This document shows, piece after piece, positions 1 through 5,134 of a stretch of 5,362 nt of DNA. Origin of the DNA: Planctomycetaceae bacterium (GTDB lineage Bacteria; Planctomycetota; Planctomycetia; Pirellulales; Pirellulaceae); NCBI GenBank assembly GCA_007129635.1, contig SKVE01001000.1, positions 1 through 5,362 of the forward strand, in the 5' to 3' direction. A program made the position numbers and the translations under genes. Positions within the stretch are counted from its first letter, which is position 1. Each line of letters starts with the position of its first letter. The notes under the pieces were generated by a model, which ran no database searches, was not told the DNA's origin, and saw only the letters and a list, made by a program, of their open reading frames with translations.

Positions 1-2114
1 AATCGCTGCCGATTCCGCTTGTCGAGACGGTCGATCGCTTCGAAAACGAAATGGCCGAAGCGCGACGATCCGTGCAGCAACTGGATAAGCAGATCGTGGA
101 AAAAGAAGAAGAAAAAGACACCACCGAGCGGGACCTGGAGGAGCTGCGGAGGGAACACGATGTGCCCAGTGAGGACGATTTGATCGCAGCTCGCCAGCAA
201 CGCGACCAGGGCTGGCAAATGGTTCGCGAGGCATTGTGCGATGGCCAAGCCGCCGATGCGAAAGCGGCCGATGCATTCATTGCCCACTTTGCGGCGGACA
301 GGGATCTGGCGGACGCCTTCCAGGCGGCTCAGGAAGCGGCCGACGCGCTGGTCGATCGCCTGCGACGCGAAGCGAGTCAGGTAGCGCGAAAAGCCATGCT
401 GACCGCCCGGCACCTGGACTTACAGCGACGAGTCGACCAGCACCAGCACGCTCGACAGACGGCGCAAGCGACTTGGGACCAACTGCACGACGACTGGCGC
501 GAGCTGTGGTCGCCGCTGGCGATCGATCCGAAATCCCCACGCGAGATGCGAGCCTGGATGACTCAGCAAAAATCATTGGCCGAGCTGGCCGGTTCGATCG
601 ATCGACAACGTCAGAAGCTTCAGCAGACGATCGAGATGATGGAAGCTTTGCGAAGCGATCTGAACCAGGAACTCCAGCGGTTGGATCAGCCAGCGGAATC
701 AGCGACCTTGGCCGAACTGCTGGAGACCAGCGAACAGGTGGCGAACGCCATTGAGGTGTCCAACCAACAACGTGCGAACCTGACCGAGCAACGGCAGCAG
801 TTGAGCAACCAATTCGACGAAGCTCGGCAACAAGCGGCTCAGGCCGAAAGCGATCTGGACGAGTGGCGCGGCCAATGGGCCGAAGCGGTCGCCGTTCTGG
901 GACTTCAACGCGATGCGGGGGTCGGCGAGGCCAGTACGGTCCTGGAATCGGTCGAAGAGATGTGGAATCTTTTGGAAGCTGCCCGTAAGCTGCAACAGCG
1001 AATCCAAGGCATTGATGAAGATGCCAAAGATTATGAAGACGAGGTCCGCAAACTGCTGGCGGACGTTGCCCCACCGTTGCTGGATCGACCGGTCGATCAG
1101 GCGATCGGGCAGTTGCACGAGCGTCTGGCGGAAGCCAGCCGTGACAAGGCCAAGCGGGACGAATGGCAGAAACAGGTGGACGAGCAAGAAGAAAACCATG
1201 AACGGGCTCAGTCCAGCATCCAACAGTTGGAAACGCAACTGACCCAATTGTGCCAGCAGGCCGGTTGCGCGTCGCCGGAAGAGATGCCGGAGGCGGAACA
1301 GCGGTGCAGCCAACGGAAAGACGGCCAGCGGGAATTACAGTCGGTCGAGCAGCAATTGGTGGAACTGGCTGCTAGTGCAACGTTGGAAGCCTTCATCGCC
1401 GAAGCAGAGCCTTTCGATCTGGACGCGTTGCGTGCTGATCTGCAGAGCCTGGCCGATGAAATCGAACACTTGGACAACGAAAAAAGCGAGGTCGCTCAGC
1501 AGATCGGCGAAAGCCGTAGCGAACTGCGTCGGATGGATGGCGGTGGTAGGGCAGCCGAAGCCAGCGAACGGGCCGAACAGATCATCGCCCAATTGCGCAG
1601 CGATGTCGAGCAGTACGTACGTTTGAGGCTGGCCGCCAGCGTCTTGCAGCAGGCCATCGATCGATTTCGCCAATCCAGTCAAGGTCCCGTGCTGGATCGA
1701 GCCAGCCAGTTGTTCGCCGGATTGACCCTGGGATCGTTCGCCGGGTTGAGATCTGACTTTGACGAGAAAGGCCAGGCCGTGCTGGTCGGCGTCCGTCCCG
1801 AGAACGGGATGACGGTTCCGGTCAGCGGGATGAGCGACGGTACCTGCGACCAGCTCTACTTAGCGTTACGTTTGGCATTATTGGAAACCTACTTAGAGGG
1901 ACGCGAGCCCATCCCTTTGGTCATCGATGACATTCTGATCATGTTCGACGACGATCGAGCCAAAGCGGCCCTCGAAGCGTTGGCCAACCTGTCCAAGAAG
2001 ACGCAAGTCATTTTCTTCACGCACCACGAGCACCTGGCGCGGTTGGCCCAACAGACGATCGGCCAGGATCTGTTCTTCCTGCATACCCTGACCGCGCGTC
2101 AAGGGCTTAAATAA
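1..2114 (+). CDS. YhaN/SbcC-like coiled-coil AAA ATPase, C-terminal part (5' partial)
   Basis: The frame is open from base 3, so the gene starts upstream; 703 residues are visible and the ATG at 51 is internal. Residues about 17-570 are rich in Q, E, A, R and L in heptad-like runs, as in long antiparallel coiled coils. The C-terminal half of an ABC-type ATPase head follows: signature-like VSGMSDGTCDQLYLALRLA (607-625), Walker B IPLVIDD (637-643) followed by ILIMFDDDRA, and an H-loop region QVIFFTHHEHL (668-678). This order matches YhaN-type proteins, relatives of SbcC/Rad50 that usually accompany an SbcD/YhaO-like nuclease, and implies an ATP-driven, DNA-associated role in repair or chromosome maintenance. 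The Walker A loop and any nuclease gene would lie upstream and cannot be seen. The signature has MSDGT in place of LSGGQ, and C417-x4-C422 is not a Rad50 CxxC hook. The TAA stop overlaps the converging gene. Family assignment is confident; the exact substrate is unknown. Confidence 0.9.
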   Translation, partial: SLPIPLVETVDRFENEMAEARRSVQQLDKQIVEKEEEKDTTERDLEELRREHDVPSEDDLIAARQQRDQGWQMVREALCDGQAADAKAADAFIAHFAADRDLADAFQAAQEAADALVDRLRREASQVARKAMLTARHLDLQRRVDQHQHARQTAQATWDQLHDDWRELWSPLAIDPKSPREMRAWMTQQKSLAELAGSIDRQRQKLQQTIEMMEALRSDLNQELQRLDQPAESATLAELLETSEQVANAIEVSNQQRANLTEQRQQLSNQFDEARQQAAQAESDLDEWRGQWAEAVAVLGLQRDAGVGEASTVLESVEEMWNLLEAARKLQQRIQGIDEDAKDYEDEVRKLLADVAPPLLDRPVDQAIGQLHERLAEASRDKAKRDEWQKQVDEQEENHERAQSSIQQLETQLTQLCQQAGCASPEEMPEAEQRCSQRKDGQRELQSVEQQLVELAASATLEAFIAEAEPFDLDALRADLQSLADEIEHLDNEKSEVAQQIGESRSELRRMDGGGRAAEASERAEQIIAQLRSDVEQYVRLRLAASVLQQAIDRFRQSSQGPVLDRASQLFAGLTLGSFAGLRSDFDEKGQAVLVGVRPENGMTVPVSGMSDGTCDQLYLALRLALLETYLEGREPIPLVIDDILIMFDDDRAKAALEALANLSKKTQVIFFTHHEHLARLAQQTIGQDLFFLHTLTARQGLK

Positions 2115-2674
2115 CGCAGAAAATTGCGTATCGGTTGCTGAGGCACATACAGCTTGGGCTGCCCCAAAAGCCCGCGACCAAGGTAATACTGCTCCGGTGG
2201 CGGCGCGACGGGAACCAGGGGCCGAAAGGTGGTTACCGGTGGCGTTACCAACTGGGGTTGGGGCATGATGATCGGGACGCTGGCCGGAGACATCAGTGTG
2301 GTGGGCGGCGGAAAAGTATGGAGCGGTGCACTGGTGCTGGGTGCCAGCACCGGCGCGGATGTCTGCGGCGGTGAAAACGTCGAGGGCGGTGAGTACGTCG
2401 AAGGAGGTGAAAACGTCGAAGGCGGCGGCGAGGTCAGCGGCGGCGGAGAGGTCAAGGGAGAAACGCTGGGACTGGGCGACAGCGGCGATGGAACCGGGGT
2501 GGCACCCAGCGATCTGGCTGCGTCGGCATCCAGCGATGGCGGCACCGAGGCGGGATCGACCACTTGCCATGATTCGCCGCTTGGCGCGTTGGCAGGTGAG
2601 TAGTGTTGTTGCGCAGCGATACCGGCCGGGATCGCCAACACGCCCAAAACGAAGCTACCAAGTCCTCTTGTCAT
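2099..2674 (-). CDS. secreted proline-rich protein with conserved-looking C-terminal box
   Basis: A 191-residue protein. I chose the ATG at 2672-2674 because AAGGA lies 9 bases upstream (2684-2688) and a signal peptide follows directly: MTRG, then hydrophobic LGSFVLGVLAIPAGIAA, with likely cleavage near residues 20-21. The ATG at 2714-2716 would add 14 polar residues and spoil the signal. Residues 43-160 are a low-complexity P/S/T linker with SPPSTF/SPPSTY repeats (about 86-103) and no cysteines, so probably extended. The last 30 residues change character: YYLGRGLLGQPKLYVPQQP, then IRNFLRYLSP. From memory, similar QPK-x-YVP-x-QP-x-RN-x-LR boxes close many uncharacterised planctomycete exported proteins; this needs a search. 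The role is unknown; an envelope-associated protein whose C-terminal box binds something is a guess. The last five codons lie in the overlap with the converging ATPase gene. An enzyme is unlikely given the composition. Confidence 0.8.
   Translation of the reverse strand: MTRGLGSFVLGVLAIPAGIAAQQHYSPANAPSGESWQVVDPASVPPSLDADAARSLGATPVPSPLSPSPSVSPLTSPPPLTSPPPSTFSPPSTYSPPSTFSPPQTSAPVLAPSTSAPLHTFPPPTTLMSPASVPIIMPQPQLVTPPVTTFRPLVPVAPPPEQYYLGRGLLGQPKLYVPQQPIRNFLRYLSP
2371..2424. repeat. three tandem 18-bp units inside the proline-rich gene
   Basis: Units at 2371-2388, 2389-2406 and 2407-2424 share the pattern GTGARWACGTCGARGGMG on the plus strand. On the coding (minus) strand each gives six residues, STFSPP, STYSPP and STFSPP. 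A degenerate GC-rich continuation to about 2456 encodes the SPPPLT repeats. Such in-frame arrays usually vary in copy number by slippage without breaking the frame. Confidence 0.75.
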
Positions 2675-2683
2675 CACGTCTGT

Positions 2684-2688
2684 TCCTT
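2684..2688 (-). promoter_or_regulatory. ribosome binding site deciding the start of the proline-rich gene
   Basis: On the minus strand AAAGGAAC precedes the ATG at 2674, with nine bases between GGA and ATG. The in-frame ATG at 2716 has no comparable site, so this supports the shorter protein that begins with the signal peptide. Confidence 0.65.
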
Positions 2689-2800
2689 TCCGATGGGAGC
2701 CAACTGCCCTGAACATTCCATTTTTCTCAGGCTGGTTGGGCCGTCAAGCGCCGCAGTGGCGATCCGCTGCAGCTTCACAGGAAAGAAAACGACGCGGGTT

Positions 2801-2830
2801 GTTATAAGCCGTTCAACCGTCGTAGGTTAA
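2801..2830 (-). promoter_or_regulatory. possible sigma-70-type promoter of the proline-rich gene
   Basis: On the minus strand TTAACC (2825-2830, four of six matches to TTGACA) and TATAAC (2801-2806, five of six matches to TATAAT) are 18 bases apart. Transcription would start near 2794 and leave a leader of about 120 bases. The -35 box lies in the palindrome GGTTAACC, so a regulator could bind there. Weak matches of this kind occur by chance. Confidence 0.3.
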
Positions 2831-2848
2831 CCACATGTGCCATCGATG
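2825..2848. repeat. three adjoining 8-bp perfect palindromes
   Basis: GGTTAACC (2825-2832), CACATGTG (2832-2839) and CATCGATG (2841-2848) follow one another with at most one base between them. Each equals its own reverse complement. They sit upstream of the proline-rich gene and overlap its tentative -35 box, so they could be binding sites for dimeric regulators. No function can be shown from sequence alone. Confidence 0.45.
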
Positions 2849-2911
2849 CTGGCATACATGGCAACGCGATTATTTTTTCATTGCTCGAGGGACGATGGTC
2901 ACTGCCAGCGC

Positions 2912-2955
2912 AAAAAAACTGCCTGGCTCCTGCGAAAACCACAAGAGCCAGGCAG
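2912..2955 (-). terminator. intrinsic terminator of the lipoprotein gene
   Basis: Read on the minus strand, an 11-bp perfect stem CTGCCTGGCTC / GAGCCAGGCAG (2945-2955 with 2919-2929) encloses a 15-base loop and is followed at once by seven T residues (2912-2918). It lies 69 bases beyond the stop of the acidic lipoprotein gene. There is no T run on the plus-strand side, so it works in one direction. It separates the lipoprotein transcript from the downstream proline-rich gene. Confidence 0.88.
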
Positions 2956-3023
2956 GCATTTGTTGGTCGGGTCAGAGAGAAACCTGACGCGCGATCCAAT
3001 GCACACGGCTGGCGACGATCGCA

Positions 3024-3245
3024 TCAGCCTTCGGTTTCCTCTTCGACTTCCTCTTCAACCGCCGGTTCCTCTTCGACCGCTTCCTGATAACCCTGCTCTT
3101 CCTCTGGCGGCACGTAATCTTCGTCCACTTCCAAGACTGTCGCAGCGTCTTCGACGCCCGCGGGCGGCGGCGCTGACCCGCCGTTGCAACCGACCATGAA
3201 CATCGCCATCGCCAGCATCATCAGAATCCAAGGTAAACCTCGCAT
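3024..3245 (-). CDS. small acidic lipoprotein
   Basis: A 73-residue protein. I start it at the ATG 3243-3245, which has AAAGGG (3253-3258) seven bases upstream; the in-frame ATG at 3261-3263 lacks a good site. The N-terminus is a type II signal peptide: MRGLPWILMMLAMAMF, then MVGC with the lipid-bearing cysteine at residue 20 followed by N. The -3 position is M rather than the usual L, which is tolerated. The mature part has about 53 residues and is strikingly acidic: V31-E-D to D44-Y, then runs of E with VEEE three times near the end, and no lysine or arginine. It has no recognisable domain. Role unknown; binding of cations or of a basic envelope partner is only a suggestion. It has its own terminator (2912-2955) and is divergent from the sigma factor gene, with a shared-motif promoter between them. 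Signal peptide, ribosome site, promoter-like motif and terminator together make a real gene likely. Confidence 0.78.
   Translation of the reverse strand: MRGLPWILMMLAMAMFMVGCNGGSAPPPAGVEDAATVLEVDEDYVPPEEEQGYQEAVEEEPAVEEEVEEETEG
3036..3077. repeat. 12-bp repeat units encoding VEEE
   Basis: TTCCTCTTCGAC occurs at 3036-3047 and 3066-3077, with the one-base variant TTCCTCTTCAAC at 3048-3059. On the coding (minus) strand each unit gives V-E-E-E. The array makes the acidic tail of the lipoprotein and probably grew by slippage or duplication. Confidence 0.7.
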
Positions 3246-3354
3246 TTTCACACCCTTTCTCATTTTAAGGCTTTCGAATTACCTAACGCGAAACAGAGCA
3301 CCATCCCTGTCCGGTGTCGATTTGCGGGAACATTCCGCACCTCGCTAGCAGGTA

Positions 3355-3382
3355 GATCCAGCAACCGCCCGAAATATTCCCG
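3355..3382 (-). promoter_or_regulatory. ECF-type promoter candidate for the lipoprotein gene
   Basis: On the minus strand CGGGAATA (3375-3382) is followed after 14 bases by TGGATC (3355-3360). The same two boxes at the same distance occur on the plus strand in front of the sigma gene. GGGAAT-N16-GGATC has the geometry of ECF promoters, whose -35 boxes are commonly GGAAY-like. Transcription would start near 3348, about 100 bases before the ATG at 3245. Use by the neighbouring sigma factor is inferred. Confidence 0.55.
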
Positions 3383-3416
3383 TGTGCGATCGATTTTTTC
3401 GGAAAATTCGGGAATA
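3375..3416. repeat. 8-bp inverted repeat between divergent genes, with inner hairpin
   Basis: TATTCCCG (3375-3382) and CGGGAATA (3409-3416) are perfect reverse complements separated by 26 bases. The spacer is A/T-rich, and an imperfect hairpin extends from it into the right arm (CGA-T-TTTT at 3391-3398 with AAAA-T-TCG at 3403-3410). The arms are better explained as two outward-facing -35 boxes than as one operator, because TGGATC follows each at the same distance. A regulator site remains possible. Confidence 0.6.
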
Positions 3417-3436
3417 ATGGCGGTAGCGTTTGGATC
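3409..3436 (+). promoter_or_regulatory. ECF-type promoter candidate for the sigma/anti-sigma operon
   Basis: CGGGAATA (3409-3416), 14 bases, then TGGATC (3431-3436), matching box for box the outward-facing copy at 3355-3382. A start near 3443 would leave a leader of about 25 bases before the ATG at 3467, a sensible length. The 14-base spacers of the two copies agree at only 4 positions while all 14 box positions are identical, which suggests selection on the boxes. It would make the sigma factor autoregulated, as is common for ECF factors. Confidence 0.6.
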
Positions 3437-3466
3437 AGTACAGAGAGAAGAGAGCAGTGATACGTA

Positions 3467-4066
3467 ATGTCCAACGATTCACCGGGTCTTGATCTGCGCC
3501 AGATTGTGGGCCAGCACCATGCGGCTGTGTACCGCTATGCCTATCGGCTGGCAGGGAATCAACCCGATGCCGAGGATTTGACTCAGCAAACGTTCCTAAT
3601 CGCGCAGCAGCGATTGGACCAGGTGAAGGATGCCAACAAAGTTTTGGGCTGGCTTTTTTCGGTGTTGCGTAACTGCTTTCTGAAAACGTGTCGCCAAAAC
3701 CGTGTGTTGTCGCAGGACGGAGTCGAGGTGGACATGGCTCAGGTGCCTGAGCCGATGTCTCATGACGAGATCGACCAGGCGGAATTGAAATTGGCGTTGG
3801 ATGCCCTGCCAGATGAATTCCGAGTGGTCGTGTTGATGTTCTATTTCGAGGAGTGTTCGTACCAGGAGATCGCGGACCGGTTGGAGATTCCGATCGGGAC
3901 CGTGATGAGTCGATTGGCTCGATCGAAGGGCCACTTGCGGCGGTGGTTGACCTGTCGAGCGGCCGAAGCCGAGGCAAAACAGCATCCGCCACATGTTCTT
4001 CCGGGGGGATGCCAACCGCTTGGTGCCGATCGACGGACCGCGACGCCGATAAGGAGAGACCGATGA
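3467..4066 (+). CDS. ECF-family RNA polymerase sigma factor
   Basis: A 199-residue sigma-70 family protein with the two-domain ECF plan. Sigma region 2 is at about 13-78: HHAAVYRYAYRLAG, then DAEDLTQQTFL (34-44, region 2.2, core polymerase contact) and LGWLFSVLRNCFLK (60-73, region 2.3/2.4, -10 recognition). A polar linker (79-104) precedes region 4 at about 106-161: ALPDEFRVVVLMFYFE and the helix-turn-helix CSYQEIADRLEIPIGTVMSR (130-149) that would read the -35 box. There is no region 1.1 or 3. Residues 162-199 form a basic, proline-containing tail beyond the usual domain end, with no recognisable fold. The ATG is the first in frame after a stop at 3458-3460; the purine run at 3442-3454 is a distant, weak ribosome site. 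It is translationally coupled to the membrane protein that follows. A promoter-like motif fitting an ECF factor lies upstream. The ECF subgroup is not assigned. Confidence 0.95.
   Translation: MSNDSPGLDLRQIVGQHHAAVYRYAYRLAGNQPDAEDLTQQTFLIAQQRLDQVKDANKVLGWLFSVLRNCFLKTCRQNRVLSQDGVEVDMAQVPEPMSHDEIDQAELKLALDALPDEFRVVVLMFYFEECSYQEIADRLEIPIGTVMSRLARSKGHLRRWLTCRAAEAEAKQHPPHVLPGGCQPLGADRRTATPIRRDR
4051..4056 (+). promoter_or_regulatory. ribosome binding site and stop/start overlap joining sigma and membrane protein genes
   Basis: AAGGAG (4051-4056) stands six bases before the ATG at 4063-4065, and that ATG shares ATGA with the TGA stop of the sigma gene (4064-4066). The strong site fixes the start of the second gene, although its frame is open back to 3853, and indicates coupled translation. 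Confidence 0.85.
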
Positions 4067-4977
4067 ACTACAAAGAAATCATCGAAGCCATGGAGGGCTG
4101 CCGATCGGAACGGGACGTTCTTCCACCACCCCATCCGCAGTCCTTGGAAGAGACGCTGCGGCAAGATGATCAACTGCGCGAGCGGTACCAGCGAATAAGT
4201 CAGTGGGACCAAGCGTTGAGCCAGTCGTTGGACGATTGTCCGGTACCCGATGGATTGTGCGCCCGTCTGTTGGACGTTTTGGAATGCAGCGAGGCGGAAT
4301 CGATCACACCACGGCCGATCGCTTTAGAATCCATCGCGTCGGACCAGCCCATGACGCCCGAGTCTGCGACCGTCGAACGGCCGGAGAATGCCGCTCGTCA
4401 GGCTGTCGAGCTACCCCCGCAGCACTGGTTTGCATCCACGCGGCGGCGGTGGCTGGTCCGCAGCCTTGGGGTAGCCGGTTCGCTGAGTGCCACAGTGCTG
4501 ATCGTTGTTTTGGTTTGGTGGAACCCGTTCGGATCGCCCGTGCCGCAATTGACGCCCGAATTCGCTGAGCGAGTCATTCAATGGACTCAAGTGGCGTCGC
4601 AGAGCAACTGGCGGACGGATTTCGAATCGCCGCACCTGCGTTTCGATTCTCGAGTCAGGGCGAGGCCCCATCGTTGGACATCGATCCAGACTCGCTACGA
4701 TGGCACTACCACCGTGTACGACTTGAGCCAACGGCGAGACGAGACCGTTTATCTGTTCTGCTTTCCCGCCAAACGATCGTCCTTGCCATCTACTCCTCAA
4801 GAGGGTCTGTTCTCCACTACTGGTGGTTTTTCGATCGGTGCTTGGCAAGCAGGCGATCTGGTCTTTGTGCTGGCAGTCCGCGGCAACCAGCAGCGCTATC
4901 GCGGTCTGATCCAAGCTCCGGTAATCCTGGGCGTTGTGGATAAAGATCGCGCAATCCGTCTAACCGGCCGTGTGTAG
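4063..4977 (+). CDS. single-pass membrane protein, probable anti-sigma factor
   Basis: A 304-residue protein starting at the ATG that overlaps the sigma stop, behind a strong ribosome site. Residues 1-130 are soluble and acidic, with a helical part (about 26-75) suited to bind a sigma factor, and end in basic RRR (127-129). One membrane helix follows at about 134-153 (LGVAGSLSATVLIVVLVWW), so the N-terminus should be cytoplasmic and residues 154-304 outside. The outer domain contains RWTSIQTRYDGTTTVYDLS, then FSTTGGFSIGAWQAGDLVFVLAV (about 250-272). From memory, the pattern TTGG-x-x-AWQ-x-G-x-x-V-x-VL recurs in membrane partners of planctomycete ECF factors; a search should confirm it. No zinc-binding HxxxCxxC motif is present, so it is not a ZAS-type anti-sigma factor. 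It likely holds the sigma factor at the membrane until an envelope signal releases it. The role is inferred from coupling and topology. Confidence 0.8.
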   Translation: MNYKEIIEAMEGCRSERDVLPPPHPQSLEETLRQDDQLRERYQRISQWDQALSQSLDDCPVPDGLCARLLDVLECSEAESITPRPIALESIASDQPMTPESATVERPENAARQAVELPPQHWFASTRRRWLVRSLGVAGSLSATVLIVVLVWWNPFGSPVPQLTPEFAERVIQWTQVASQSNWRTDFESPHLRFDSRVRARPHRWTSIQTRYDGTTTVYDLSQRRDETVYLFCFPAKRSSLPSTPQEGLFSTTGGFSIGAWQAGDLVFVLAVRGNQQRYRGLIQAPVILGVVDKDRAIRLTGRV

Positions 4978-4984
4978 TACGGTT

Positions 4985-5050
4985 CCCGAGATTCCGACCA
5001 TCCTTCTTTTCACTGCTCGGGTTCTCGCACCGAATCGGGTAAGGAAGGAT
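4985..5050. repeat. two interleaved inverted repeats downstream of the anti-sigma gene
   Basis: CCCGAG (4985-4990) pairs with CTCGGG (5016-5021). ATCCTTC (5000-5006) pairs with GAAGGAT (5044-5050), extendable by a G-T pair and two A-T pairs. The arms interleave, so both could form only as a pseudoknot or as alternative structures. No T run follows either one, so a classical terminator is not supported. They could still be the 3' end structure of the sigma operon or a leader structure of the next gene. Confidence 0.35.
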
Positions 5051-5134
5051 CGGCGATTGAATTCGTGTGACGCACCGTACAACAGAAGACTTCCAGGCTC
5101 ACCTTTCCAGGCGGCCACCACCGTGAAGATTCCT

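Larger units (their letters stand above)
2675..3023. other. 349-bp non-coding region between two minus-strand genes
   Basis: I see no convincing gene here on either strand; the short open frames lack ribosome sites and coding character. From right to left it holds the tail and intrinsic terminator of the lipoprotein transcript (2912-2955), an A/T-rich patch (about 2869-2879), three adjoining 8-bp palindromes (2825-2848), a weak sigma-70-like promoter (2801-2830) and a leader of about 120 bases for the proline-rich gene. Confidence 0.6.

Noticed and set aside
277..1074. Long minus-strand open frame (265 codons) opposite the ATPase gene, and others opposite 699-1313 and 1335-1682
   Set aside because: Composition is rich in R, P and S or L and Q, as expected from the antisense of a coiled-coil gene; no ribosome site or domain is seen, and the plus-strand frame is clearly the coding one.
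1251..1268. Zinc hook in the ATPase coiled coil
   Set aside because: The two cysteines are four residues apart (CQQAGC), not CxxC, and lack the surrounding hook pattern.
2114..2129. Hairpin ACGCA-GAAAAT-TGCGT as terminator of the ATPase gene
   Set aside because: Only five pairs, no T run, and it lies within the converging coding sequence.
2371..2456. Possible CRISPR-like or other non-coding repeat array
   Set aside because: Units are directly adjacent without unique spacers and encode in-frame hexapeptides, so it is a coding repeat.
1893..2570. 225-codon minus-strand open frame with repeated DVFT-like units
   Set aside because: It is a shifted reading of the same 18-bp repeats; the other minus-strand frame has the ribosome site, signal peptide and coherent C-terminal box.
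2229..2603. Glycine-rich plus-strand frame with repeated GGENVE/GGEYVE units
   Set aside because: This is the antisense of the proline-rich gene; glycine repeats are the expected complement of proline codons, and no export signal or ribosome site precedes it.
3435..3992. 185-codon minus-strand open frame opposite the sigma gene
   Set aside because: Antisense of an unmistakable sigma factor; composition rich in P, S and R, with no domain or ribosome site.
3853..4062. Upstream extension of the anti-sigma frame to the ATG at 3853
   Set aside because: It would overlap the sigma gene by about 210 bases, whereas the ATG at 4063 has an ideal ribosome site and the usual ATGA coupling.
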